From Xanthomonas sp. DAR 80977 (GTDB lineage Bacteria; Pseudomonadota; Gammaproteobacteria; Xanthomonadales; Xanthomonadaceae): a DNA stretch of 64,000 nucleotides. Both the position numbers and the translations under genes were made by a program. The stretch is taken from positions 2,301,001-2,365,000 of the forward strand of contig NZ_CP162487.1 of assembly GCF_041240605.1 (NCBI RefSeq), given 5' to 3'. Shown here one piece after another: positions 26,499 through 35,316 of the stretch. The notes beneath the pieces are model-generated. The model was not told where the DNA came from, ran no database searches, and saw only the letters and a list, made by a program, of their open reading frames with translations. The number at the start of each line of letters is the position of its first letter. Position 1 is the first letter of the stretch.

Positions 26499-26897
26499 CT
26501 ACTCGCTGCGGCGCTGCTTCTTCTTGTCCTTGGCCAGGTTGCGGCCGAACTGGCGCACGCTGTTCTTGGCCAGCTCCGAATCGTTGTCCGGGAAATAGTC
26601 GCCTTCCCAGCGGGTCACCGTGTCGTTGTCGAAATAGACGACGAAATTCTTGATCTCGGTGGTGCCCACGCGATTCAGGCGCTCGGTCGCGGTGTAGTCC
26701 CAGCGCTGGGCGTGGAACGGATCCGGGATCGACGGCGTGCCGAGCAGCGCGCTGACCTGCTGCTTGCTCTGCCCGACCTTGAGCTGGTCGACGGCCCCCT
26801 GCTTGATCAGGTTGCCTTGGTAGATAGGCTGCTTGTAGATGATCCCGCAGCCAGCGGTGGACAGGGCAACAGCGGCGACCAGCAAGAGATTGCGCAT
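26499..26897 (-). CDS. bamE: Outer membrane assembly lipoprotein BamE (SmpA/OmlA)
   Basis: A 132-residue lipoprotein subunit of the BAM complex that inserts beta-barrel proteins into the outer membrane. The signal ends in LSTAGC with Cys17. IYQGNLIKQGAVDQLKVGQSKQQVSALLGTPSIPDPF is the BamE core, followed by RWDYTATERLN and a basic C-terminal tail (KDKKKQRRSE). The start at 26897 is chosen for the lipoprotein signal; the frame opens earlier. It is divergent from fur with 103 bases between, and in Xanthomonas this pair (omlA-fur) is known to have overlapping promoters. Confidence 0.95.
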   Translation of the reverse strand: MRNLLLVAAVALSTAGCGIIYKQPIYQGNLIKQGAVDQLKVGQSKQQVSALLGTPSIPDPFHAQRWDYTATERLNRVGTTEIKNFVVYFDNDTVTRWEGDYFPDNDSELAKNSVRQFGRNLAKDKKKQRRSE

Positions 26898-26927
26898 CGG
26901 GGACAGTACTGAGGGAAATCGGGTCGA

Positions 26928-26936
26928 TGATACACT
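26928..26936 (+). promoter_or_regulatory. Candidate extended -10 for fur
   Basis: TGATACACT is an extended -10 (TG at 26928-26929, TACACT at 26931-26936), about 65 bases before the fur ATG at 27001 and within the short bamE-fur intergenic region. No good -35 is seen, as expected of extended -10 promoters. Confidence 0.45.
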
Positions 26937-27000
26937 CCCGACGACCGCCGCGACCCATCCCGAGGCAGCTGGCGCTAAACCAGCTATGAACGGAGACGCC

Positions 27001-27423
27001 ATGGAATCCCACGATCTGCGCAAAGTCGGCCTGAAGGTCACGCATCCCCGGATGCGCATCCTGGAGCTGCTCGAGCAGAAGTCGGCACGCCACCACATGA
27101 CCGCCGAAGAGATCTACCGCCAGCTGCTCGACCACGGCGACGAGATCGGCCTGGCCACGGTGTACCGGGTGCTGACCCAGTTCGAGGCCGCCGGGCTGGT
27201 GCTCAAGCACAATTTCGAAGGCGGCCAGGCGGTGTACGAGCTGGACCGTGGCGGCCACCACGACCACATGGTGGACGTGGACACCGGCAACGTCATCGAG
27301 TTCGAAAGCGCCGAGATCGAGGAACTGCAGCGCAAGATCGCCGCCGATCACGGCTACGAGCTGGAAGAGCACTCGCTGGTGCTGTACGTGCGCAGCAAGC
27401 GCCCGGCCGGCAAGAAAGGCTGA
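27001..27423 (+). CDS. fur: Ferric uptake regulator Fur
   Basis: A 140-residue iron-responsive repressor. The winged helix is in residues ~1-80 (LKVTHPRMRILELLEQ, ATVYRVLTQFEAAGLV), followed by the His-rich metal site GGHHDHM and the C-terminal dimer domain (EEHSLVLYVRSK). The usual structural CxxC after HHDH is absent (VDVDTG instead), as also in Pseudomonas Fur, so zinc binding by cysteines is not expected. The ATG at 27001 is chosen because GGAG precedes it; an in-frame ATG at 26986 would add five residues. It is divergent from bamE. Confidence 0.95.
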   Translation: MESHDLRKVGLKVTHPRMRILELLEQKSARHHMTAEEIYRQLLDHGDEIGLATVYRVLTQFEAAGLVLKHNFEGGQAVYELDRGGHHDHMVDVDTGNVIEFESAEIEELQRKIAADHGYELEEHSLVLYVRSKRPAGKKG

Positions 27424-28041
27424 GCCGGCACCCGCGCGGGCGCGGGATCGTTTCGCTCGGGGTCATTGCCGCGGGGCCTGCCGCCACTGGCGCGGCGCGC
27501 GGCGGGAGCGCTGTTCTGGGGTTTCAGGCGATCGATCCCGCGCGTGTGGGATCGGCGTGCCGGCTGGGTTGGTCGTGGCCGATGGTCTGGGCGACCCGGA
27601 ATCGTTTCTACGCGGGCTCTAATGCAGCGACCGGATGCCCTTTGGCGGAGGGGCTTCAGCTCCCTATAGGGTGACAGTGCCGTCGCATAGCCCGACTCCG
27701 TTCGTCGCGACTGAAGTCGCTCCCACAGGGACTGCGGCGAGCCGGCTGGGTGCGCTGTGAGGGGGCTGGGGGACTTGGGACTTCAGTCCCGACTGCTTCC
27801 GGAGCCGGTCAGCCAGATGGCTCCGTTCGTCGGGGCTGAAGCCGCTCCTGCAGGGAGCTTGCGGCCGACTCGCTGGGTGCACTGTAGGAGGGGCTTCAGC
27901 CCCGACCGGGTGCGATCCGGAGCCAGCAGGCTTGCGGCGCGTGATGGCCTCCAGGCTGTCCAGCGCGGCTCCCGCAGTCGCGCCCCAGCCACGGTGAAGC
28001 CCAGTCCAGGCCTAGCCCAATCCAGCGAAGCCTGCAGCGCC
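27424..28041. other. fur-recN intergenic region
   Basis: 618 bases with no gene that can be supported. Just after fur there is a GC hairpin (about 27432-27449), possibly its terminator. From 27643 to 27910 it is filled with REP-like repeats, described separately. The rest is ordinary GC-rich DNA. Confidence 0.6.
27643..27910. repeat. Cluster of five REP (SMAG-like) repeats
   Basis: Copies of the pattern (G)TAGGAGCGGCTTCAGCCGCGAC, each an imperfect hairpin, at about 27643-27670 (+), 27704-27730 (inverted), 27757-27795 (degenerate), 27829-27856 (inverted) and 27881-27910 (+). Orientation alternates, as in REP dimers. They resemble the GTAG-headed SMAG elements described in Stenotrophomonas maltophilia. 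Confidence 0.8.
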
Positions 28042-29709
28042 TCAGCCGGCGCTCTGCAGCAGCCGCTTGGCGGCCGCGCGGGCTTCCTTGCTGACCTCGA
28101 CCCCGCCCAGCATTCGCGCCAGCTCTTCCTCGCGCTGGCGCGGCGCCAGCAGCTCGACCGAGCTCTGGGTCATGCCCTCGACCGGCGCCTTGCTGACCCG
28201 GTAATGCGCGTGGCCCTGCGCGGCGACCTGCGGCAGGTGGGTCACGCATAGCACCTGGCGCTGCTCGCCGAGCGCGCGCAGCTTCTTGCCGACGATGTCG
28301 GCGACCGCGCCGCCGATGCCCGAGTCCACTTCGTCGAACACCATGGTCGGCACCGCGTCCAGGCCCAGCGCGGCGACCTCGATCGCCAGCGAGATGCGCG
28401 ACAGCTCGCCGCCGGAGGCGACCTTGCGCAGCGCGCGCGGCGGCTGCCCGGCGTTGGCCGCGACCAGGAACTCGACGCGCTCGGCGCCGGCCGGGTCGGG
28501 GCGCTCGGCCTCGTGCGGTTCCAGCTGGATCTCGAAGCGCCCGCCGCCCATGCCCAGTTCGCCGATCAGCGCGGTGGTGTCGTGCGACAGCGCCTGCGCG
28601 CCGCGCTGGCGGGTGGCGGTCAGCGCGGCCGCGGCATCGCGCCAGGCTTGCGCGGCGCGGACGATCTCCGCATCCAGCACGTCCAGGCGTTCGCCGGCGC
28701 CGCGCAGGCCCTCGACCTCGGCCAGCAGCGCGTCGCGGTGCTCGCCCAGGGTGTCCGGGGTGACCCGGTGCTTGCGCGCCAGGTCGTGCAGCCGGCCCAG
28801 CCTGCGTTCCATGTCCTCGAATTGCGCCGGATCCGCATCCAGGTCGTCGCGGACCCGGTCGACCAGCGCCAGCGCCTCTTCCAGCTGGATCGTGGCGCTG
28901 TCGATCAGCGCCTCGACCTCGGCCAGGCGCGGATCGTACTCGCCGACCTTGCCCAGCTCGTGGCGGGTCTGCTGCAGCAGTTCCAGCACCGCCGGGGCGT
29001 CGTCGCCGTTGAGCCGCTGCGCCGCGCCCTCGCAGGCGCCGATCAGCGCCGCGGCGTGGGCCTGGCGGCGGTGGTTGGCGTCCAGCGCGGCGATCGCGGC
29101 CGGGGCCAGGTCCTCGCGCTGCAGCTCGGCCAGCTGGTGTTCGAGGAAGCCGATGCGGTCGGACACGTCGCCCTGCGCCAGCAGCGTCTCGCGCTCGCCC
29201 AGCAGCGCCTGCCAGCGCGCGGCGGCGGCGCGCACCGCGGCGCGTTCGGCCTCGTTGCGGGCGTAGGCGTCGAGCAGGCCGAGCTGGCTGCCGCGCGACA
29301 GCAGCGCCTGGTGTTCGTGCTGGCCGTGGATCTCGACCAGGTGCCCGGCCAGGTCGGCCAGCTGCGACAGGGTCACCGGGCGGCCGTTGATCCAGGCGCG
29401 CGAGCCGCCGTCGGCGCGGATCACCCGGCGCAGCTGGCATTGCGCCTCGTCGTCGAGTTCGTTCTCGCGCAGCCAGGCGCGCGCCGGGGCGGCCTCGGGC
29501 ACGGCGAACTCGGCCGACAGCTCGGCGCGGTCGGCGCCGTGGCGGACCACGCCGCTGTCGGCGCGCAGCCCGGACAGGAAGCCGAGCGCGTCCACCATCA
29601 GCGACTTGCCGGCGCCGGTTTCGCCGGACACCACGGTCATGCCAGGGCCGAATTCCAGTTCGGTACCGCGTACGACGGCGAAATCCTTGATCGAGAGATG
29701 TCTGAGCAT
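28042..29709 (-). CDS. recN: DNA repair protein RecN
   Basis: A 555-residue SMC-like ATPase for double-strand break repair. The N-terminal head has the Walker A loop SGETGAGKS and the C-terminal head has Walker B MVFDEVDSGIGG after the signature SGGELSRISLAIE. The long middle is coiled coil. Length matches E. coli RecN (553). The start at 29709 gives MLRHLSIKDFAVV, the conserved N-terminus; 27 further codons upstream in frame are not conserved-looking. It is divergent from hrcA. I see no LexA-type operator in the 112-base gap, although recN is SOS-controlled in many bacteria. Confidence 0.95.
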   Translation of the reverse strand: MLRHLSIKDFAVVRGTELEFGPGMTVVSGETGAGKSLMVDALGFLSGLRADSGVVRHGADRAELSAEFAVPEAAPARAWLRENELDDEAQCQLRRVIRADGGSRAWINGRPVTLSQLADLAGHLVEIHGQHEHQALLSRGSQLGLLDAYARNEAERAAVRAAAARWQALLGERETLLAQGDVSDRIGFLEHQLAELQREDLAPAAIAALDANHRRQAHAAALIGACEGAAQRLNGDDAPAVLELLQQTRHELGKVGEYDPRLAEVEALIDSATIQLEEALALVDRVRDDLDADPAQFEDMERRLGRLHDLARKHRVTPDTLGEHRDALLAEVEGLRGAGERLDVLDAEIVRAAQAWRDAAAALTATRQRGAQALSHDTTALIGELGMGGGRFEIQLEPHEAERPDPAGAERVEFLVAANAGQPPRALRKVASGGELSRISLAIEVAALGLDAVPTMVFDEVDSGIGGAVADIVGKKLRALGEQRQVLCVTHLPQVAAQGHAHYRVSKAPVEGMTQSSVELLAPRQREEELARMLGGVEVSKEARAAAKRLLQSAG

Positions 29710-29766
29710 GGGGGTCGGAATCCGGGGCCGCGCAACGCTAGCACGCGCGGGTAGGTGGGCCAATGA

Positions 29767-29793
29767 CTTGCCAAGCCGGCATGCAGCCATTAT
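29767..29793 (+). promoter_or_regulatory. Sigma32-like promoter of hrcA
   Basis: CTTGCCA (29767-29773), 13 bases, then CCATTAT (29787-29793), 29 bases before the hrcA start. It fits the heat-shock sigma factor pattern CTTGAAA-N13/14-CCCCATnT with some departures. Confidence 0.5.
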
Positions 29794-29821
29794 CTAGTGT
29801 CCAGTCTCACGGATTGATTCC

Positions 29822-30880
29822 ATGCGCGCCTCCCCGGTCCACTCCTCGCTCGACCCGCGTGCCCGGCAGCTGCTGCGCACGCTGATCTCGCGCTATATCC
29901 GCGACGGCGAACCGGTCGGCTCGCAGACCCTGGCCCGCCACGCCGGGCTGGACGTGAGCCCGGCGACGATCCGCAACATCCTCGCCGACCTGGAGGACGC
30001 CGGCCTGCTCAGCTCGCCGCACACCTCGGCCGGGCGCATTCCCACCGCCACCGGCTACCGGGTGTTCGTCGACAGCCTGGTGCAGATGCGCCCGCCCGCC
30101 GAGGGCGAAGTGGCGCGGCTGCGTGCGGAGATGCGCAATGCCGCCGGCACCCAGGCGCTGCTCGGCAGCGCCTCGGAGCTGCTGTCGGCGATGACCCATT
30201 TCGTCGGCGTGGTCAGCGCGCCCAAGCGCGAGCAGTTCGCGTTCCGGCACATCGACTTCGTGCCGCTGGACGCGCGCCGGGTGCTGGCGATCCTGGTGTT
30301 CGCCGACAACGAGGTGCAGAACCGGGTCATCGAGCCGCGCAAGGCCTACGAGCCGGCCGAGCTGGAGCGGGTGGCCAACTACTTGAACGCGCATTTCGCC
30401 GGGCGCGCGCTGGCCGACATCCGCGCCAGCCTGGTGCGCGACCTGCGCCACGCCCGCGACGAGATGGAGTTGCTGCTGGCGCACAGCGTGGAGCTGGCCG
30501 AGCAGGCGCTGGCCCCGGCCGGCGACGACATGGTGCTGGCCGGGCAGACCAAGCTGATGGGCGTGCAGGACCTGTCCGACCTGGAGCGGCTGCGCGAACT
30601 GTTCGAGATCTTCGCCAGCAAGCGCGAGATCCTGCAGCTGCTGGAGCGCACCATCCGCGCGCCGGGCGTGCGCATCTTCATCGGCGAGGAGACCGGGGTG
30701 GTGCCGCTGGAGAGCGTGTCGCTGGTCACCGCGCCGTACATGGCCGGCGGCCAGGTGCTGGGCGTGCTGGGGGTGATCGGGCCCAAGCGCATGGACTACG
30801 ACCGGGTCATCCCGCTGGTGCAGACCGCCGCCGACGTGCTGGGCGCCGTCCTCGACCCGACCCCGCCGACCGAACGCTAG
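29822..30880 (+). CDS. hrcA: Heat-inducible transcription repressor HrcA
   Basis: 352 residues. HrcA represses chaperone operons by binding CIRCE inverted repeats, with GroEL needed for its activity. The N-terminal winged helix reads RTLISRYIRDGEPVGSQTLAR and SPATIRNILADLEDAGLL, then SSPHTSAGRIPTATGYR, the family signature. The C-terminal GAF-like domain has IFIGEE and VLGVIGPKRMDY. It leads the hrcA-grpE-dnaK-dnaJ group. No CIRCE sequence (TTAGCACTC-N9-GAGTGCTAA) occurs anywhere in this region, so HrcA probably acts elsewhere (for example groESL), and the local genes rely on sigma32-type promoters. Confidence 0.95.
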   Translation: MRASPVHSSLDPRARQLLRTLISRYIRDGEPVGSQTLARHAGLDVSPATIRNILADLEDAGLLSSPHTSAGRIPTATGYRVFVDSLVQMRPPAEGEVARLRAEMRNAAGTQALLGSASELLSAMTHFVGVVSAPKREQFAFRHIDFVPLDARRVLAILVFADNEVQNRVIEPRKAYEPAELERVANYLNAHFAGRALADIRASLVRDLRHARDEMELLLAHSVELAEQALAPAGDDMVLAGQTKLMGVQDLSDLERLRELFEIFASKREILQLLERTIRAPGVRIFIGEETGVVPLESVSLVTAPYMAGGQVLGVLGVIGPKRMDYDRVIPLVQTAADVLGAVLDPTPPTER

Positions 30881-30939
30881 CCGGGCCTGGGGCAGGGCGG
30901 CCATGCAGCAGCCGGTGCACGTCGTGCCACCGCCGCGGC

Positions 30940-30970
30940 CAATCCCGAATCCCCACTCCCCAATCCCGAA
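30940..30970. repeat. GGGATT array B, unpaired, between hrcA and grpE
   Basis: Four AATCCC-type units on the plus strand (G-rich on the minus strand). Unlike the other copies, no facing array is visible in the 60 bases between it and the hrcA stop. The RNA from this operon would therefore carry the C-rich strand. Confidence 0.6.
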
Positions 30971-30985
30971 AACGCAACACAGCAT

Positions 30986-31012
30986 CTTGAATCCCTCCCA
31001 GACGCCCACATA
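30986..31012 (+). promoter_or_regulatory. Sigma32-like promoter of grpE
   Basis: A perfect CTTGAA (30986-30991), 13 bases, then CCCACATA (31005-31012), 44 bases before the grpE ATG. It sits directly after GGGATT array B. Confidence 0.55.
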
Positions 31013-31056
31013 GGTGGTGCGGTAGGGCGGGTGCATCTCCCGCCAGGGAACCGGAA

Positions 31057-31578
31057 ATGAACCAAGACCACCCCGAATTCGATTCTGAACACCTGACCGA
31101 GGCCCAGCAGCCGGCGACCGATCCGCTGCTGGCGCAGATCGAGACCCTGCGCAGCGAGCTGGCGCTGGTCAAGGCCGATGCGCTGCGCGAGCGCGCCGAC
31201 CTGGAAAACCAGCGCAAGCGCATCGCCCGCGACGTCGAGCAGGCGCGCAAGTTCGCCAACGAGCGCCTGCTCGGCGACCTGCTGCCGGTGTTCGACAGCC
31301 TGGACGCCGGCCTGACCGCCGCCGGCAGCGAGCCCAGCCCGCTGCGCGACGGCCTGGAGCTGACCTACAAGCAGTTGCTCAAGGTCGCCGCCGACAACGG
31401 CCTGACCCTGCTCGACCCGACCGGGCAGCCGTTCAACCCGGAGCACCACCAGGCGATCAGCCAGGCCGAGGCCGACAACGTCGCCCCGGGCCATGTGATC
31501 CAGGTGTTCCAGAAGGGCTACCTGCTCAACGATCGCCTGCTGCGGCCGGCGCTCGTGGTGGTGGCCAAGCACGATTGA
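31057..31578 (+). CDS. grpE: Nucleotide exchange factor GrpE
   Basis: A 173-residue co-chaperone that releases ADP from DnaK. An N-terminal acidic unstructured part leads into a long helix ([25 protein letters not shown]), then the four-helix bundle ([21 protein letters not shown]) and the C-terminal beta-wing with [12 protein letters not shown] and VLQKGY-like [18 protein letters not shown]. Length is near the family average. It lies 176 bases after hrcA with its own heat-shock promoter, and 150 bases before dnaK. Confidence 0.96.
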   Translation: MNQDHPEFDSEHLTEAQQPATDPLLAQIETLRSELALVKADALRERADLENQRKRIARDVEQARKFANERLLGDLLPVFDSLDAGLTAAGSEPSPLRDGLELTYKQLLKVAADNGLTLLDPTGQPFNPEHHQAISQAEADNVAPGHVIQVFQKGYLLNDRLLRPALVVVAKHD

Positions 31579-31646
31579 CGCGCGCCGCCGGCGCGCCGCG
31601 CCCGACCCGGGCGCGGCCGCGGCGGAACGCTAATTTGCGGTGATGG

Positions 31647-31674
31647 CTTGAATGACCTGCGGCCATCCCTATAT
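31647..31674 (+). promoter_or_regulatory. Sigma32 promoter of dnaK
   Basis: CTTGAA (31647-31652), 14 bases, then CCCTATAT (31667-31674), 54 bases before the dnaK ATG. This is the best heat-shock promoter match in the window and would give dnaK its own transcript, apart from hrcA-grpE. Confidence 0.7.
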
Positions 31675-31728
31675 CCGAACCAGACCCCCGGCAGCGGCCG
31701 GACACCAGAAATTTTCAGGAGTCATCCA

Positions 31729-33645
31729 ATGGGCAAGATCATCGGCATCGACCTGGGCACGACCAACTCGTGCGTGGCGATCATGGACGGCGGCAAGGCC
31801 CGCGTCATCGAAAATTCCGAGGGCGACCGCACCACGCCTTCGATCGTCGCCTACACCAAGGACGGCGAAGTGCTGGTGGGCGCCTCGGCCAAGCGCCAGG
31901 CGGTCACCAACCCGAAGAACACCTTCTACGCGGTGAAGCGCCTGATCGGCCGCAAGTTCACCGATGCCGAAGTGCAGAAGGACATCGGCCTGGTGCCGTA
32001 CGGCATCGTCCAGCACGACAACGGCGACGCCTGGGTGGCCACCGCCGACGGCCGCAAGCTGGCCTCGCAGGAGATCTCCGCGCAGGTGCTGGAGAAGATG
32101 AAGAAGACCGCCGAGGCGTTCCTGGGCGAGCCGGTCACCGAGGCGGTCATCACCGTGCCGGCGTACTTCAACGACAGCCAGCGCCAGGCGACCAAGGACG
32201 CCGGCCGCATCGCCGGCCTGGACGTCAAGCGCATCATCAACGAGCCGACCGCCGCGGCGCTGGCCTACGGCCTGGACAAGGGCCAGGGCGGCGACCGCAA
32301 GATCGCGGTGTACGACCTGGGCGGCGGCACCTTCGACGTGTCGATCATCGAGATCGCCAACGTCGACGGCGAGAAGCAGTTCGAAGTGCTGGCCACCAAC
32401 GGCGACACCTTCCTCGGCGGCGAAGACTTCGACAAGCGCGTCATCGACTACCTGGTGGAAGAGTTCAACAAGGACCAGGGCATCGACCTGCGCAAGGATC
32501 CGCTGGCGCTGCAGCGCCTGAAGGATGCGGCCGAGCGCGCCAAGATCGAGCTGTCGTCCTCGCAGCAGACCGAAGTCAACCTGCCGTACGTCACCGCCGA
32601 CGCGTCGGGCCCGAAGCACCTCAACATCAAGCTGACCCGGGCCAAGCTCGAGGCGCTGGTCGAGGACCTGGTCAAGCGCACCATCGAGCCGTGCCGCACC
32701 GCGCTCAACGACGCCGGCCTGCGCGCCAGCGACGTGACCGAGGTGATCCTGGTCGGCGGCCAGACCCGCATGCCGAAGGTGCAGCAGGCGGTGGCCGAGT
32801 TCTTCGGCAAGGAGCCGCGCAAGGACGTCAACCCCGACGAGGCCGTGGCGCTGGGCGCCGCGATCCAGGGCGGCGTGCTGGCCGGCGACGTCAAGGACGT
32901 GCTGCTGCTCGACGTGACCCCGCTGAGCCTGGGCATCGAGACCCTGGGCGGCGTGTTCACCAAGATCATCGAGAAGAACACCACGATCCCGACCAAGGCC
33001 TCGCAGACCTTCTCCACCGCCGAGGACAACCAGTCCGCGGTCACCGTGCACGTGCTGCAGGGCGAGCGCGAGCAGGCCCGCTACAACAAGTCGCTGGCCA
33101 AGTTCGACCTGTCCGGCATCGAGCCGGCGCCGCGCGGCCTGCCGCAGGTGGAGGTGTCCTTCGACATCGACGCCAACGGCATCCTGCACGTGTCGGCCAA
33201 GGACAAGAAGACCAACAAGGAACAGAAGGTCGAGATCAAGGCCGGTTCCGGCCTGTCGGACGACGAGATCCAGCGGATGGTCGCCGACGCGGAAGCCAAC
33301 CGCGAGGAAGACAAGAAGTTCCACGAGCTGGTGCAGGCGCGCAACCAGGCCGACGGCCTGATCCACGCCACCCGCAGCGCGATCACCGAGCACGGCAGCA
33401 AGGTCGGCGGCGACGTGATCGGCAAGGTCGAGTCGGCGCTGGCCGACCTGGAAACGGCGATGAAGGGCGACGACAAGGGCCAGATCGAGGCCAAGACCAA
33501 GGCGCTGGAAGAAGCGGGCCAGTCGCTGTACGCGGCCGCGGCCGCCGGCGAGCAGCAGCCGGGCGCCGCCCCGGGCGGCGCGCAGGCCGCCGGCGACGAC
33601 GTGGTCGACGCCGAGTTCACCGAGGTCAAGGACGACAAGAAGTAA
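31729..33645 (+). CDS. dnaK: Chaperone Hsp70, DnaK
   Basis: A 638-residue ATP-dependent chaperone. The nucleotide-binding domain starts [19 protein letters not shown] and has [14 protein letters not shown] and the [11 protein letters not shown] motif. The substrate domain begins near [14 protein letters not shown]. The disordered C-terminus ends [14 protein letters not shown], matching the EEVD-like tail of bacterial DnaK. AGGAG precedes the ATG at 31729; the frame open from 31648 is leader. It works with GrpE and DnaJ encoded on either side. An inverted GGGATT element with an internal terminator follows. Confidence 0.98.
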   Translation: MGKIIGIDLGTTNSCVAIMDGGKARVIENSEGDRTTPSIVAYTKDGEVLVGASAKRQAVTNPKNTFYAVKRLIGRKFTDAEVQKDIGLVPYGIVQHDNGDAWVATADGRKLASQEISAQVLEKMKKTAEAFLGEPVTEAVITVPAYFNDSQRQATKDAGRIAGLDVKRIINEPTAAALAYGLDKGQGGDRKIAVYDLGGGTFDVSIIEIANVDGEKQFEVLATNGDTFLGGEDFDKRVIDYLVEEFNKDQGIDLRKDPLALQRLKDAAERAKIELSSSQQTEVNLPYVTADASGPKHLNIKLTRAKLEALVEDLVKRTIEPCRTALNDAGLRASDVTEVILVGGQTRMPKVQQAVAEFFGKEPRKDVNPDEAVALGAAIQGGVLAGDVKDVLLLDVTPLSLGIETLGGVFTKIIEKNTTIPTKASQTFSTAEDNQSAVTVHVLQGEREQARYNKSLAKFDLSGIEPAPRGLPQVEVSFDIDANGILHVSAKDKKTNKEQKVEIKAGSGLSDDEIQRMVADAEANREEDKKFHELVQARNQADGLIHATRSAITEHGSKVGGDVIGKVESALADLETAMKGDDKGQIEAKTKALEEAGQSLYAAAAAGEQQPGAAPGGAQAAGDDVVDAEFTEVKDDKK

Positions 33646-33648
33646 GCC

Positions 33649-33800
33649 GGGATTCGGGATGCGGGATCGGGGATTCGCAAGGGCCTTGCCCTGGCGGCTT
33701 CCCGCTCCCGATTCCTGTCCATCCAGTTTGCAAAAGCGGAAGAGCCGACGCTCTCCGCTTTTGCGTTGAACGAATCCCGACTCCCGAATCTCGAATCCCC
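33649..33800. repeat. GGGATT inverted-array element C between dnaK and dnaJ
   Basis: Four G-tract units (33649-33677) begin three bases after the dnaK stop, and the inverted array (33771-33800) ends five bases before the dnaJ start. Together they span the whole gap. The left array has four G3+ runs with loops of 3-4 bases. The interior holds the dnaK terminator at 33730. Confidence 0.75.
33730..33764 (+). terminator. Hairpin between dnaK and dnaJ
   Basis: A 10-bp stem (GCAAAAGCGG with CCGCTTTTGC) plus an inner 5-bp AGAGC/GCTCT stem and CGAC loop, with one bulged A. The 3' arm contains CTTTT. It probably stops most dnaK transcripts and lowers dnaJ levels relative to dnaK. Confidence 0.65.
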
Positions 33801-33805
33801 GCCCT

Positions 33806-34939
33806 ATGAGCAAACGCGACTATTACGAAGTGCTGGGCGTGGCCCGCGGCGCCAGCGACGACGAACTGAAGAAGGCCTATCGCCGCTGCGCGATGAAGTT
33901 CCATCCCGACCGCAATCCCGGCGACCACGCCGCCGAGGCGGCGTTCAAGGAATGCAAGGAGGCCTACGAGGTCCTGTCCGACGGCAACAAGCGGCGCATG
34001 TACGACGCGCACGGCCATGCCGCGTTCGAGCACGGCATGGGCGGGATGGGCGGCGGCGGTCCCGGCGGCCCGGACATGGGCGACATCTTCGGCGACATCT
34101 TCGGCAACATCTTCGGCGGTGCCGGCGGCGGTGGCCGTGCGGCGCGGCGCGGCGCCGACATCGGCTACGTGCTGGAACTGGACCTGGAAGAGGCGGTGGC
34201 CGGGATCGAGCGGCGCATCGAGATCCCGACCCTGGGCGAATGCGAGCACTGCCACGGCAGCGGCTCGGAAGACGGCAAGGTCGAGACCTGCACGACGTGC
34301 CAGGGGCGCGGCCAGGTACGCATCCAGCGCGGCATCTTCGCCATGCAGCAGAGCTGCCCGCACTGCGCCGGGCGCGGCCAGATCGTGCAGAACCCGTGCG
34401 GCACCTGCCACGGCGCCGGCCGCGTCGAGGAAACCAAGGTGCTGTCGGTCAAGATCCCGCCCGGCGTGGACAACGGCGACCGCATCCGCCTGTCCGGCGA
34501 GGGCGAAGCCGGTCCGGCCGGTACCCCGGCCGGCGACCTGTATGTGGAAGTGCGGGTGCGCGAGCATCCGATCTTCCAGCGCGACGGCGACGACCTGCAC
34601 TGCGAAGTGCCGATCCGCATCTCCCAGGCCGCGCTCGGCGACACCGTGCGCGTGGCCACGCTGGGCGGCGAGGCGGAGATCCGCATTCCCGCCGAGACCC
34701 AGACCGGCAAGCTGTTCCGCCTGCGCGGCAAGGGCGTACGCTCGGTGCGCAGCCGCAGCGAGGGCGACCTGTACTGCCGCGTGGTGGTGGAAACCCCGGT
34801 CAACCTCACCGCCGACCAGCGCAAGCTGCTGGAGCAGTTCGAATCCACCTTCACCGGCGAGGACGCGCGCAAGCATTCGCCGAAGTCGGCGACCTTCATC
34901 GACGGGGTCAAGGGCTTCTGGGACCGGATGACGTCGTAG
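33806..34939 (+). CDS. dnaJ: Chaperone Hsp40, DnaJ
   Basis: A 377-residue co-chaperone that delivers substrates to DnaK and stimulates its ATPase. The J domain carries His33-Pro34-Asp35. A Gly/Phe-rich linker follows ([15 protein letters not shown] and [12 protein letters not shown]). The zinc region has all four CxxCxGxG units ([32 protein letters not shown]). The C-terminal substrate domains have [13 protein letters not shown] and [15 protein letters not shown]. It starts five bases after GGGATT element C, and another such element, D, begins four bases after its stop. Confidence 0.97.
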   Translation: MSKRDYYEVLGVARGASDDELKKAYRRCAMKFHPDRNPGDHAAEAAFKECKEAYEVLSDGNKRRMYDAHGHAAFEHGMGGMGGGGPGGPDMGDIFGDIFGNIFGGAGGGGRAARRGADIGYVLELDLEEAVAGIERRIEIPTLGECEHCHGSGSEDGKVETCTTCQGRGQVRIQRGIFAMQQSCPHCAGRGQIVQNPCGTCHGAGRVEETKVLSVKIPPGVDNGDRIRLSGEGEAGPAGTPAGDLYVEVRVREHPIFQRDGDDLHCEVPIRISQAALGDTVRVATLGGEAEIRIPAETQTGKLFRLRGKGVRSVRSRSEGDLYCRVVVETPVNLTADQRKLLEQFESTFTGEDARKHSPKSATFIDGVKGFWDRMTS

Positions 34940-34943
34940 AGCC

Positions 34944-35162
34944 GGGATTGGGGATTGGGGATTGGGGATTTGCAACGGCAGATCCCGGGCGGTGGTCGGG
35001 ATTGTCTGGACCGATGGAGAAGAGGCGCGTGCAGGGCGAGAGCCCGGTACGTGCCTTTTCGGTTTTCGGGGTTGCGATCGATTGCCTGCGAATCAAATAC
35101 AGGTTGCGGGAGGGGGCGCCGGTGTCGCTGTGACGAATCCCAACCCGCATCTCCAATCCCCG
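34944..35162. repeat. GGGATT inverted-array element D downstream of dnaJ
   Basis: The left array (34944-34971) is four G-tracts separated by ATT, close to a telomere-like repeat, starting four bases after the dnaJ stop. The inverted array is at 35133-35162. The ~160-base interior shows no gene. The region from here to 35316 is otherwise featureless. Confidence 0.75.
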
Positions 35163-35316
35163 CCCTGTGGGCCGTGCCGCGCAATGCCGGCGCGGCCGCG
35201 ATGGTGGCGCATCGGTAGCGCGCGCCGTCCGCAACGCGCCACTGCCTGTGGCGCGGCCCGGCATGCGAACATGCCGCCACGCCGATCGCGGCGCATCCCG
35301 CCTTGCAGGACCCGCC

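Noticed and set aside
29710..31728. CIRCE operator expected near hrcA, grpE or dnaK
   Set aside because: Neither TTAGCACTC nor GAGTGCTAA occurs in the intergenic parts.
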